From Bacteroidales bacterium (GTDB lineage Bacteria; Bacteroidota; Bacteroidia; Bacteroidales; GCA-2711565): DNA of 64,000 nt. Location: assembly GCA_028280405.1 (NCBI GenBank), contig JANQLW010000060.1:43435-107434 (forward strand). The letters run 5' to 3'. The translations under genes and the position numbers were made by a program. This document shows positions 34,101 through 41,667 of this stretch, piece after piece. The notes under the pieces are model-generated. The model worked only from the letters and a program-made list of their open reading frames with translations, ran no database searches and was not told where the DNA came from. How positions within the stretch are numbered: the stretch's first letter is position 1; each line of letters begins with the position of its first letter.

Positions 34101-34663
34101 AAGCACCATTATCTGATCAGGGAGAAGCACAAACATATGATGTTGATGGCAATTTGATTCATCCAAATAATGTTGGCTTAGAAGATGTAATCTATTTAGG
34201 AACTGCAATTCCATCCACTCATATCGCATGGACCAATAGCTTCTCTTACAAAAACTTTGACCTTTCATTTATGTTTGTAGGTAGTTTTGGTGCTAAATTC
34301 TGGAAAGATACTTTCACAGGTAGCAATGTTGAGAACCGTCATGTTGCTGAAGCATGGAAAGAACCCGGTGATGAGTTAACAACAATTTATCCAAAAGTTA
34401 CTTATTTTGGTTCAGGTTGGTGGTTTGATAAAGGAGCCCAATTCCTTGGTAGTGCAGACTATGTTAAGTTAAGAGATTTAACACTCTCATATAACCTTCC
34501 AAAATCCTTATTAGATAGAATTGGATTTAAAAGAGGACGTGTATATGTTCAGGGAAGAAACTTAATGCGTTTTACAGCCAGTGGCGTAGATCAGGATCCT
34601 GAAACCAGAGGTGCATACCCAATTAAAGCCGAGTTCTATACTGGTATTTCATTCGAGTTTTAA
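31187..34663 (+). CDS. SusC-like TonB-dependent receptor with STN signalling domain
   Basis: 1158 residues. The order is a signal/TM region (FIFLSIFCIQLTAANVLSQ, about residues 26-48), an STN secretin/TonB N-terminal domain (ISIKLENANLKECISLIEQTSGLGFLYNG), a carboxypeptidase-like beta domain (IKGKVTDANGIPLPGATILENG), the plug (VVITGYQTISKERATGSFSIV, ITVLKDGVAASIYGARSANGV) and the barrel ending EFYTGISFEF. The STN domain contacts FecR, so transport and transcription are coupled. It is followed after 10 nt by susD, giving a complete SusCD transporter. The ligand is unknown. Downstream selenoprotein genes share a candidate sigma promoter with fecR. Confidence 0.95.
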   Translation: MKKNRLWNLTLNKGRLWKILLLMKTFIFLSIFCIQLTAANVLSQNTISIKLENANLKECISLIEQTSGLGFLYNGNELKEIKGINIDAQNMTVEEILNNILKNNGFEYVIQDEVILITKAAPKPIEQVEQEAIEIKGKVTDANGIPLPGATILENGTLNGVTTDANGNYTLSVAGNQSVLKISFIGFTTQLIPVEGKTVINVVLQESTENLSEVVITGYQTISKERATGSFSIVTEEDLNKKLNNNLVQMIEGLSTGLITDHEGNITIRGLSTFAAEKKPLIVLDGFPYDGDLSTINSDNIANITVLKDGVAASIYGARSANGVIVVTTKKGKRGEFNVSYKGTFKAVQKTTFDDYYRSSTSDYIDGLIAKYNSAPFYYYPSPRRQNRVDYLLMQAGFGVITQEAAMAEIDQYRNVNAYDQVEKYGLRQQLSQQHNISVRGGGENNTYNASINYLDERGEELYTNNKRLIVDLNNVWKPADFITINTAANIVYTKGQSSATSMINLVSSYGIQPFDPIVDENGNPVEVEYYVNPAKRAVYETTLGMKPYGYSPLDDMKLGMNYNNSIQTRLSANIDVNIIKGLKLSLGGAWTRGNSNFQTIYDADSWKMRIGYNDATSKSDPSKHYLPEGGMIDETRGYSDFYTLRTQLTYNKTFNQKHRLSLLVGNEVMRQQFNNSTQASRVGYNPVSGDFVFIDNSTFSPYYSPNGNDYMFGTWYSTVPYLTVGGYSLRDNRWVSWLSNGSYEFDNRFIISGSIRLDLTNFFGTDPKYRYKPNWSMGATYKLSKEKWFNVEWVNRLDLRTSYGINGNISHTEGPFLILSSQGFNQVSQGISYRVDSPVNDQLRWEKTATFNIATDITFFNNRFNLTFEYYIKKSTDLLAPESIDRTKGVSSLMINAGGITNKGVEISLNARVLDTKDFAYNTNVNFSYNKSHVDEYNIKRAYSTFYLWTGNAPGINEEGYPSMSIWGFPQAPLSDQGEAQTYDVDGNLIHPNNVGLEDVIYLGTAIPSTHIAWTNSFSYKNFDLSFMFVGSFGAKFWKDTFTGSNVENRHVAEAWKEPGDELTTIYPKVTYFGSGWWFDKGAQFLGSADYVKLRDLTLSYNLPKSLLDRIGFKRGRVYVQGRNLMRFTASGVDQDPETRGAYPIKAEFYTGISFEF

Positions 34664-34673
34664 TTATTAAAAG

Positions 34674-36275
34674 ATGAAAAAAATGAAAAAAATATTATAT
34701 ATATTACTAGGACTACTTGTATTAGCGTCTTGTGGGAAATTCTTGGATGTTAAACCTGTAGGAAAATTAATTCCGACCAAAGTAGAGGAATTTGAAAGAC
34801 TACTGAATAATTCTGATAATTATAATTGGGATTATATGGATAATAACCTTGGTTGTGCTTTAGCATTATTAGGTGACAATTTCGAATACAGTGTAAATGT
34901 TTTTGATAGCGAATTAGATGTTGGAAATCCCAATGTAGACCGTTTAATGGCATATAAATTCAACCGCCCTTATACTGATCCGTATTTACCGGATTATTAT
35001 TGGGATTGGGGAATTTACAGAGCTTCATATAACTATAATAATATTATTGAAGGTGTTGAAGGTCTGGATGAAAAAGATGAAGATTATGCTGCACAGGTTA
35101 TTGCACAGGCTTTAGCAGGAAGAGCATTAAGTTATCTAAATGCAGCTTTTATTTATGGCCCTTCATATAAACCAAATGGAGCTAATGATGGAAAAGCTAT
35201 TCCTTATCGTACCTCAGCTAGTGTTACAGCAGACAATCCAATGATCTCTACAACCCAGGAAGTTTTTGACAGAGCTGAAGCTGATCTTTTAGCAGCCCTG
35301 GAAAATATTCCTACTATTGCAAGCGGACCAACCAGACATAGTAAATTGAGTACAAAGACAGCTTTAGCATACCTATATATGCTAAAAGGTGACTTTGTAA
35401 AAATGCTAACCTATGCAGATAATGCATGGAATGATGCACTTGCAGCTAAAGGTAGTACAGATAATATGTTTTATGATTACAATCTGTTTGAATACGTAGA
35501 CAATGGTATCGAACCTTCACCTGGCGCAGATAATGAAACCGTTTGGGATCTAAGATATAATAATAGCCCCATTGGAGATTTTGATAAATCCTATAATAAA
35601 GAAAACATCTTATTCAGAAGAGCTCCAACCATTGATAACAGAACTTACTCCTCAAGAGAATTAATCGATTTATTTGTAGATGGAGATCAGCGTAAACGCT
35701 TATTCCTACTTTGGAGAAAAGGTTATGCAAATCCATTTGGAGGAGATGATGGTATTGTAAAACAATATTATAAATCCCAAAAAATGGGTAATGGTACAAC
35801 AACCGGTTTCTCATATCCTGAATTATTGTTAATGAGGGCAGAAGCCTATGCCAGAAATGGGCAAGATGCTAATGCCCTGGCAGATTTAAATACAGTTCGA
35901 TCTTATCGTTTTGATGCTGCTACAGCTACACTAAGTGGATTAAGCGGAGATGATTTAATGAAAGAAATACTGGATGAACGTCGTCGTGAATTACCAAGTC
36001 CATCTTACAAACGTTTTATTGATATTAAACGTTTTGCAGCTTATGATGTAGGAAAACCATGGGCAAAGACGACTATGGTACATGAACTGATAACTTATAC
36101 TGCTCAAGTTGATGGTGATGGAAATCCTATCCCTTCTACAACAGCACCTTCCGGAACAACATTTAGCGGAGAAGTTGACTCTGAACTATTCCAGTGGATG
36201 ATATCTAATACAATTTTAGAAAAGAATCCTGATTGGGGTATACCTTTATTTACAGGAACTTATATTCCTAACTAG
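34674..36275 (+). CDS. SusD/RagB-like outer-membrane lipoprotein
   Basis: 533 residues. Lipobox-containing signal ILLGLLVLASCGKFLDVKP, then the SusD start region KLIPTKVEEFERLLNN. The TPR-like core includes IAQALAGRALSYLNAAFIYGPSYKP and a RagB-type C-terminal half (YPELLLMRAEAYARNGQDANALADLNTVRSYRF; ILDERRRELPSPSYKRFIDIKRF). It should cap the SusC barrel encoded 10 nt upstream. A strong terminator follows about 20 nt after the stop, so the selenoprotein genes are a separate transcription unit. Confidence 0.93.
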   Translation: MKKMKKILYILLGLLVLASCGKFLDVKPVGKLIPTKVEEFERLLNNSDNYNWDYMDNNLGCALALLGDNFEYSVNVFDSELDVGNPNVDRLMAYKFNRPYTDPYLPDYYWDWGIYRASYNYNNIIEGVEGLDEKDEDYAAQVIAQALAGRALSYLNAAFIYGPSYKPNGANDGKAIPYRTSASVTADNPMISTTQEVFDRAEADLLAALENIPTIASGPTRHSKLSTKTALAYLYMLKGDFVKMLTYADNAWNDALAAKGSTDNMFYDYNLFEYVDNGIEPSPGADNETVWDLRYNNSPIGDFDKSYNKENILFRRAPTIDNRTYSSRELIDLFVDGDQRKRLFLLWRKGYANPFGGDDGIVKQYYKSQKMGNGTTTGFSYPELLLMRAEAYARNGQDANALADLNTVRSYRFDAATATLSGLSGDDLMKEILDERRRELPSPSYKRFIDIKRFAAYDVGKPWAKTTMVHELITYTAQVDGDGNPIPSTTAPSGTTFSGEVDSELFQWMISNTILEKNPDWGIPLFTGTYIPN

Positions 36276-36296
36276 GTAATAATATTATCATGATAG

Positions 36297-36329
36297 AAAA
36301 AGCGTTTCGATGTTTCGGGACGCTTTTTT
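36297..36329 (+). terminator. Rho-independent terminator after susD
   Basis: AAAAAGCGT-TTCGATGTTTCGGG-ACGCTTTTTT is a hairpin followed by T's, 20 nt after the susD stop. Confidence 0.9.
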
Positions 36330-36339
36330 AATTAACTAT

Positions 36340-36420
36340 GGGAAGCCATCCTTTTCTAAGCAAAATGCTATAAAACTTTCAAGCTTAATCATTCTTAATA
36401 AGATGAAAGGATGGCTTCCC
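36340..36420. repeat. 80-bp inverted-repeat element GGAAGCCATCC...GGATGGCTTCC, copy 1
   Basis: GGGAAGCCATCCTTTT and AAAGGATGGCTTCCC are inverted ends of an element of about 80 bp. A second copy of the same size is at 44229-44307 in the opposite orientation, with matching ends and a similar inner AAGCAAA(A/G)T region. No coding capacity. Confidence 0.75.
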
Positions 36421-36558
36421 TTTTCCACGCTTTTTTTATTAAATCTCAGAAATTACTTAGGATTTATGTCCGATTTCTGATGTACAATTTATTTAGCAAT
36501 CATTATTTATAAGGGTATTTCCAAATTCAATTATCACATTTTTAAATTGAATAATTTT

Positions 36559-36612
36559 TATCCCGAAATTTCGGGATATCAGACACCCATTTTACAAAAA
36601 ATGGCCTCTTAA
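36559..36612 (+). promoter_or_regulatory. Perfect palindrome and candidate ECF-sigma promoter upstream of the selenoprotein gene
   Basis: TATCCCGAAATTTCGGGATA (36559-36578) is a perfect 20-nt palindrome. Directly after it, CAGACACCCATTTTACAAA then AAAATGGCCTCTTAA (36580-36612) matches the sequence at 29809-29842 before fecR. It lies 38 nt before the ATG. The palindrome may be an operator or a common dispersed repeat. Confidence 0.5.
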
Positions 36613-36649
36613 TACTGGTACCTATTCTGAAAAGACTAAAAAAATAATT

Positions 36650-37966
36650 ATGAAAAAATTAACATTAACTTTAGCACTAACATTAGGTTTGTCGAGCCTG
36701 GTCATTGCACAACAAATGACAAAACCTCAGCTCATCAAAGCTGAAGGAAAAGCAATTTCTTTAAAACCATCTTATGCTTCTCCCGTATTCTTTGACCTGG
36801 ATAAAGATGGCAAAATGGAATTAATCGTAGGAACTTTCTACGGAGATTTCAGAGTTTATAAAAACGAAGGAACAATAGAAAATCCTGTTTATAATAAATT
36901 CGCCAAAATTCAGGCAGGTGGTAAAGATGCCAAAACTGCCAATTGGTGATGTACAGCTGTTCACCCACAGTTTGTGGATATTAATGCCGATGGGAATACC
37001 GATTTATTAGTAGCTGGATATGGAGGATTTGCTGACATCTATTATGGGAAAGCAGATGGAACATTCGCTGAAGCTAAACCATTGTTAAATGAAGATGGTG
37101 TAAAAGTAAACCTGGGATCTTATTGGTGCTATGACCAAAACATTTGGACTACCTTTGCCCGTGAAAAAATTAAAAAGGGCGGAATAAGCCATGCAGAAAT
37201 TGCACTTCAGGAAAAAATTGAACAACAATCAACGCATTTTACTTTATTAACGGTTGTAGATTGGGATAATGATGGAGATTATGACTTAATCCTAAACTCT
37301 CAACCTAAAGTTGCTAAAAAGGATTCTGATCAAAAACCTAAAGTTTGTCTGAATATTGGAGACAAAAAGAATCCAAAGTTCAGTCGCAAGGTATTTGAAA
37401 TAAAAGAAATAAGCAGAGTACATTATGCAGAAGCTATCGGTGACTGGGATGGAGACGGATTATTCGACATCATTTCAGGTTCGAAAGGATACCATGTTCA
37501 ATTCTACAAAAACATTGGGAAGTTAGGAAAACCTAAATTTGCTGAGCCTGTTATACTGTTTAAAAATGAAGATTTCATTAATGGAGCGCATGGTGGAGAA
37601 GTATGGATTATGCAACCAAGTATATGTGATTATAATAATGATGGGAAACTGGATCTTCTTATAGGAACAAATACAAACAATAATATCCCTGCAAAGCTTA
37701 CAAAAGAGCAAAAAGCTGAAAGAACTGAACTTGAAAAGGTATTAAAAGAAACGATTGATGGTATTACGAAATATAATAATGCCTATTATAAAAAGCATGG
37801 TCAACCTAAAACAAATGAGGCCTATAAAAAGATGACTGAAACATTAAACAAAAATGCAGATTTCAAAGCACTTGTAGAAAAACAAAAAGAGGTCTATACT
37901 AAACTATGGCCATTGAAAGATAAGATGGAAGGCGGAGGTTATGTTTGGGTTAGCCTGAGAAAATAA
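36650..37966 (+). CDS. FG-GAP/VCBS-repeat exported selenoprotein with a Sec-Cys pair (in-frame UGA at 36947-36949)
   Basis: The track splits this into 36650-36949 and 36974-37966, in one frame broken only by UGA. The full product is about 438 residues with Sec100-Cys101 (TANW-U-CTAVHPQF). A signal peptide (MKKLTLTLALTLGLSSLVIA) leads. Calcium-loop blades include DLDKDGKMEL, DINADGNTDL, DWDNDGDYDL, DWDGDGLFDI and DYNNDGKLDL. A charged helical insert (about residues 350-420) precedes the last strand YVWVSLRK. It is a paralogue of 1721-2839; the same HPQFVD/TPQFVD strand follows the Sec-Cys pair. It is exported, function unknown. The gene has a candidate ECF-type promoter and is followed about 160 nt later by another selenoprotein gene. 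Confidence 0.87.
36947..36977 (+). promoter_or_regulatory. Putative bacterial SECIS hairpin following UGA
   Basis: UGA, 15 nt, then CCACA-GUU-UGUGG: stem and loop identical in sequence and spacing to those of the paralogue at 2476-2506, although the 15 nt between differ. Conservation of the stem could partly reflect the shared protein sequence (PQFVD). Confidence 0.65.
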
Positions 37967-38002
37967 CCCTCTTAACTAAGTATGGTCATAAATTGAATCA
38001 AA

Positions 38003-38070
38003 CCCCCTCTGCCTGCTACGCAGCCATCTCCCCTTAAGGGGAGAAAATCAGCTTTAGCTGATAGAGGGGT
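38003..38070. repeat. Dispersed CCCCTCT...AGAGGGG palindromic repeat
   Basis: CCCCCTCTGCCTGCTACGCAG, then CTCCCCTTAAGGGGAG, then ATCAGCTTTAGCTGATAGAGGGG makes a cruciform of nested inverted repeats. It lies between the two plus-strand selenoprotein genes and could separate their expression. The type is common in Bacteroidota genomes. Confidence 0.65.
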
Positions 38071-38124
38071 TAAAAGATTGAACAATCGAACAATATAACC
38101 ATATAACAATGTAACAATAAAACC

Positions 38125-39594
38125 ATGAAACAATTTATAATAACCCTCGCACTATTTATCAGTCTTGGCTCCCTAAACGCCCAGGACCTTTTCAGCACCT
38201 ACGAACTGGATGTTGCATCTCCAGATCACAAAGTAATCAATTACGATAAAGTAAAATGCAAATTTAAAACTGCTGAAGGAGTTAATATATCTGACAAAGC
38301 ATACTACCATGTTTTACTGTTTGGTAAAAAAGCCAAAACAAAAATGTGGGTTATTGCTGATAAATCTGCCGGATCAAAAGATTATGATATCATGTATATC
38401 GATACAGACTATAATGGAATAGTAGGTGAAGAAGGTGAATTGATCAAAGCAAAAGATGGTAGTTTTGCACCTTTGTTTCTTCTAAAAGATTGGGAAAACC
38501 CTTCAACAAAAGAAGTTGGTGATTTTAAGTTTTACTTTAAAAAGTCGAAGTATAATAAAGTTAGACAAAGCTTATTTGGAGAAGTAAACATACAAGGATA
38601 TAAAACGCAACTATATGCTGAGATCCTCGATCCCAATACACCAAAAACAGCAACCAAGATTTGGGTAGGATTTGAAAAACCAATGACCATCCGTAATTAT
38701 GGAAAGTTTGAGCGTAAATTCTATAAAGGAACCGGCTTATTGGAATGTGCCATGTATGGGAAAACACATGCTAATGAACGTCAGTTAATGATTACCTATC
38801 CGGGAAGTACAAATCTAAGCTGTTGGTATGTTGATATATCTTACTTAGCTAAAGATGAACATCTGGTAACAGAAGTAGAATACACCACAAAAGATGGGAT
38901 TAAAAAGAAACATTTTGGGGAGTTGGATGAACGTTGCTGAGGCTGTTTATATCATGGAGGCGTGTCCTTCCCAAAAGATGCAGCAGCTCAAAAAGCGATT
39001 TTAAGAATCGGTGCACAAGAAGATACCAAATCAATAGCCAAGATTATTCCTTGTGAAGTTGAAGTAGAAATAATAGATGGAAAACCGGAAGCTCCAAAAC
39101 ATTGGAAAGATCTGGGCTGGAAGAATGAAAATTCCATGGAAGAGAACGATAAGATCATGAAAGCTGCTCAGGCCGCAAAAATGGCTAAGTATACTTCAGG
39201 TGTTGAAGAATGTAAGTATATTGTAAGGGATGCCAGCTTTAAAGCAGGCGGAGATGTTTATATTACTATTCAGGTAAAACTAAAAAACGGTTATCATACC
39301 TATGGGCCGAAAGAAGGAACGGGATATATCCACACCAATCTTAAAGTAGATTTGCCGGATGGTTTTAAAATCAAAAAAATTCACTGGCCTAAAGCCAAGA
39401 TGAAGAAAGATGGAGACTATACTTTACCTACTTATGATAAAACATTCTATGTTCAAATCATTGCAAGTACACCTAAAACTGCAAAAACCGGAGATGTTTT
39501 TAAAGCAAGCACAAATGCAAGTTTCCAATATTGTAATGAATTTGGTTGCCAGTTGGGAAATGCGAATAATAATTTTAAGATAACAGCATTTTAA
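38125..39594 (+). CDS. Exported selenoprotein with Cys-Sec-Gly-Cys motif and DsbD-alpha-like C-terminal domain (UGA at 38938-38940)
   Basis: The track gives 38125-38940 and a GTG-started 38962-39594; they are one frame joined by UGA, giving about 489 residues. A signal peptide (MKQFIITLALFISLGSLNA) leads. The first part is beta-rich and I do not recognise it. At 271-274 is Cys-Sec-Gly-Cys (LDERC-U-GCLYHGG), a redox-motif-like arrangement. The last 125 residues (FKAGGDVYITIQVKLKNGYHTYGP ... SFQYCNEFGCQL) resemble the N-terminal (alpha) domain of DsbD, with a Cys pair near the end at C-x4-C. This suggests thiol/selenol exchange outside the cytoplasm, possibly reduced by a DsbD/CcdA-type partner not seen here. 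It lies about 160 nt after the VCBS selenoprotein. Pseudogene status is unlikely given the intact downstream domain. Confidence 0.83.
38938..38971 (+). promoter_or_regulatory. Putative bacterial SECIS hairpin following UGA
   Basis: UGA, 15 nt, then GGAGG-CGUGU-CC(U)UCC: a 5-bp stem with a single bulged U and a 5-nt loop with G as its second base. The 15 + 5 spacing to the loop equals that in the two VCBS genes, although sequence is unrelated. Read by eye. Confidence 0.6.
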
Positions 39595-39661
39595 AAGATA
39601 GTATGTTTGGGTCATATTATGACTCAGGGGTGATATCTACAGATATCATCCCTTCTTTATT

Positions 39662-40222
39662 TTATTCATCTTTTCTTTTATATCCTATTCTATTTCTCGG
39701 AACAGGTTCTTTACTCATTAATTGTTTAAGCAACTTAAAAATTGTTAAAATGCTTTGATCATGCTTTTCCAATTTCTCTTTATTTAATAATGAAGTCTCA
39801 TTAATCTTATCCAATTTTAATAAAATCTCATTATAGTCAACCAATTTTTTTCGAAGTTGAGTAAATAACCTGATAATTCTAATATTAACCTGAACAGCAA
39901 TCTCAGAGCCCAAAACACTTGATAACATTGCGATTCCTTGCTCTGTAAAAGCATAGGGTAAATACCTTGCGCCACCCCAATTGGCACTTGAGGTTCCAAT
40001 TTGGAACCTCAAGTTTTCATATTCTTCTTTTGTAAGTTGAAACATAAAATCATCAGGAAATCTACTTAAATTTCTTTTTACAGCTTTATTTAAAATTTTT
40101 GTTTCTACATTATAAAGTTTAGCCAAATCTCTATCCAACATAACTTTTTGTTCCCGGATCAGAAAAATCTTATTTAATAATACCTCATTAGGGATCAGAT
40201 CATTATTTATTTCTTGTTTCAT
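39662..40222 (-). CDS. ORF6N-domain protein
   Basis: The ATG at 40222 (MKQEINNDLIPNEVLLNKIFLIREQKVMLDRDLAKLYNVETK) gives 186 residues with the ORF6N core at the N-terminus; the track start 69 nt upstream adds a hydrophobic stretch that does not belong. FTEQGIAMLSSVLGSEIAVQVNIRIIRLF follows, then a coiled region. ORF6N domains come from phage antirepressors and bind DNA; many Bacteroidota chromosomes have single copies. No phage genes surround it. A truncated relative is next to tRNA-Sec (12450-12827). Its convergent position relative to the selenoprotein gene (67 nt) is probably incidental. Confidence 0.85.
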   Translation of the reverse strand: MKQEINNDLIPNEVLLNKIFLIREQKVMLDRDLAKLYNVETKILNKAVKRNLSRFPDDFMFQLTKEEYENLRFQIGTSSANWGGARYLPYAFTEQGIAMLSSVLGSEIAVQVNIRIIRLFTQLRKKLVDYNEILLKLDKINETSLLNKEKLEKHDQSILTIFKLLKQLMSKEPVPRNRIGYKRKDE

Positions 40223-40359
40223 ACTTATTAATACCAAAACAATAAAATTGTCCCTCAATATAACATTTAATTTATTTACGATTGAAATCACACATAAATC
40301 TTAAATCGTCCAATGATAAAATAAACCCCTTAGAAAGTAACTACAAGGGGATAGGCTCA

Positions 40360-40387
40360 GGGGCGACGCCCTTAAGGGCGTCGCCCC
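40360..40387 (+). terminator. Perfect 28-nt palindrome followed by T-run
   Basis: GGGGCGACGCCCTTAAGGGCGTCGCCCC is self-complementary over its full length, followed by TCTTTTT. It is markedly GC-rich against its AT-rich surroundings. A second, shorter stem CCCCTT...AAGGGG lies just before it. No gene reads into it on the plus strand, so it may be a mobile or decayed element rather than a working terminator. Confidence 0.55.
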
Positions 40388-40399
40388 TCTTTTTAACCA

Positions 40400-40516
40400 T
40401 TAATTCTCATTTATAATATCCAAAATTTGCTCATTTTCAATAATTATCATCCCATGACGATCATCCGTAATTCCATCTGCAAGTTTATAAGGATAAGTTG
40501 GGACTGTACCTTTCAT
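40400..40516 (-). pseudogene. C-terminal remnant resembling a MutS-family ATPase tail
   Basis: 38 codons on the minus strand read MKGTVPTYPYKLADGITDDRHGMIIIENEQILDIINEN and stop. The TYPYKL...GITDDRHG...NE pattern resembles the very end of MutS-related proteins as I recall them. In-frame stops lie about 40 nt upstream of the ATG and no MutS ATPase motifs exist nearby. It lies between two inverted-repeat structures (40360-40387 and 40573-40610). It is probably a fragment left by deletion; a small functional peptide is possible but unlikely. The match is from memory and short. Confidence 0.35.
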
Positions 40517-40572
40517 TACCGTTACATAAATCGAACATCGGAAATCTTAAATTTGCAATCAATCGCTCAATC

Positions 40573-40610
40573 AAAAAACAAGCCCCCTATAGTTAACTAC
40601 AGAGGGCTTG
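40573..40610 (-). terminator. Rho-independent terminator after korB
   Basis: On the minus strand CAAGCCCTCTGTAGTTAACTATAGGGGGCTTG is followed by TTTTTTG. It lies about 20 nt past the stop of the KorB gene. Confidence 0.8.
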
Positions 40611-40630
40611 AGTATCTTCTTATTTTTTTG

Positions 40631-41665
40631 TTAGATTTCCCATGTATTTCCACCCATTAACATATCATCCACAGACTTCATTGGAGAATGTTCTTTTTCA
40701 TGTTCAATACATTCTACCATCAGATCATCATAGGTTTCTTGTTTTACAGCTCTGATCACACCCATTGCCACAGGGAATTCAGGAGCTGTCATATTACATA
40801 GCATATCATGAATTCCAGGATCTTCAGTGGTTGGATCATGAACTAACAGATCATCTTTAGTAATTCCGTTTTCACCAATCTTAACAACTTTCAGTTGAGT
40901 CCCTTCAAGGATAATACCTTTATCTAATTCTTTACCGAATATCATAGGTTCTCCGGTTTTCAAATGAATTTGGTTTTCATGTTTGGTTTCTCTGGAAGTA
41001 ACCATGTCATGGATCTTATTACTAAAAATCACACAGTTTTGCAATATCTCAACTACTGAAGTACCATCGTGTTTTTGTGCAGCCAACATTACTTCAACCA
41101 TCAGTTTAGGGTTATTATCAACAGCACGTGCATAGAAAGTTCCTTGAGCTCCAATTACCAACTGACCAGGGTTGAATGGCTTTTCAAAAGTTCCCTGAGG
41201 AGAAGTTTTCGTTTTACTACCTTTATCAGTAGTTGGAGAAAACTGTCCTTTCGTTAAACCATAGATCTTATTATTGAATAATATAATATTGAAATCTATA
41301 TTTCTACGTACAGCGTGAATAAAATGATTACCACCAATCGCAGTACAGTCGCCATCACCGGTGATCATCCAAACACTAAGATTTGGGTTTGCTAATTTCA
41401 CACCTGAAGCAATTGCTGCTGCACGCCCATGAATTCCGTGGAATCCATAAGTATTCATATAATATGGAAACCGAGATGAACAACCAATTCCCGACACAAC
41501 CATGAAGTCTTCTTTTCGAACACCGATTTGAGGGAAAACCTTTTCCATTGAAGATAAGATCGCATGGTCACCACATCCGGGGCACCATTTTACCATCTGA
41601 TCACTTACGAAATCCTCTTTTGTTAATTGAGGAAGTCCTTCCATTTTACTTGTATCTAGTGTCAT
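40631..41665 (-). CDS. korB: 2-oxoglutarate (2-oxoacid):ferredoxin oxidoreductase, beta subunit
   Basis: 344 residues. A 4Fe-4S/TPP subunit: WCPGCGDHAILS, GIGCSSRFPYYMNTYGFHGIHGRAAAIASGVKLANP, and the thiamine diphosphate site ITGDGDCTAIGGNHFIHAVRRN with LFNNKIYGLTKGQ. With the alpha subunit it oxidatively decarboxylates 2-oxoglutarate to succinyl-CoA, reducing ferredoxin, or runs in reverse. It follows korA by 2 nt. No gamma/delta genes are needed because KorA carries the gamma part. 2-oxoglutarate is the usual substrate of this two-subunit type, but other 2-oxoacids are possible. Confidence 0.92.
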   Translation of the reverse strand: MTLDTSKMEGLPQLTKEDFVSDQMVKWCPGCGDHAILSSMEKVFPQIGVRKEDFMVVSGIGCSSRFPYYMNTYGFHGIHGRAAAIASGVKLANPNLSVWMITGDGDCTAIGGNHFIHAVRRNIDFNIILFNNKIYGLTKGQFSPTTDKGSKTKTSPQGTFEKPFNPGQLVIGAQGTFYARAVDNNPKLMVEVMLAAQKHDGTSVVEILQNCVIFSNKIHDMVTSRETKHENQIHLKTGEPMIFGKELDKGIILEGTQLKVVKIGENGITKDDLLVHDPTTEDPGIHDMLCNMTAPEFPVAMGVIRAVKQETYDDLMVECIEHEKEHSPMKSVDDMLMGGNTWEI

Positions 41666-41667
41666 GA

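Noticed and set aside
36950-36973. Separate ORF starting at 36974
   Set aside because: It would lack a signal peptide and start in mid-domain; it joins the upstream ORF through UGA.
38941-38964. GTG-started ORF at 38962 as an independent gene
   Set aside because: No ribosome site and no signal; it is the continuation of the UGA-containing frame.
40427-40660. Plus-strand 77-residue ORF
   Set aside because: It overlaps a terminator, korB and the MutS-like fragment; low-complexity translation.
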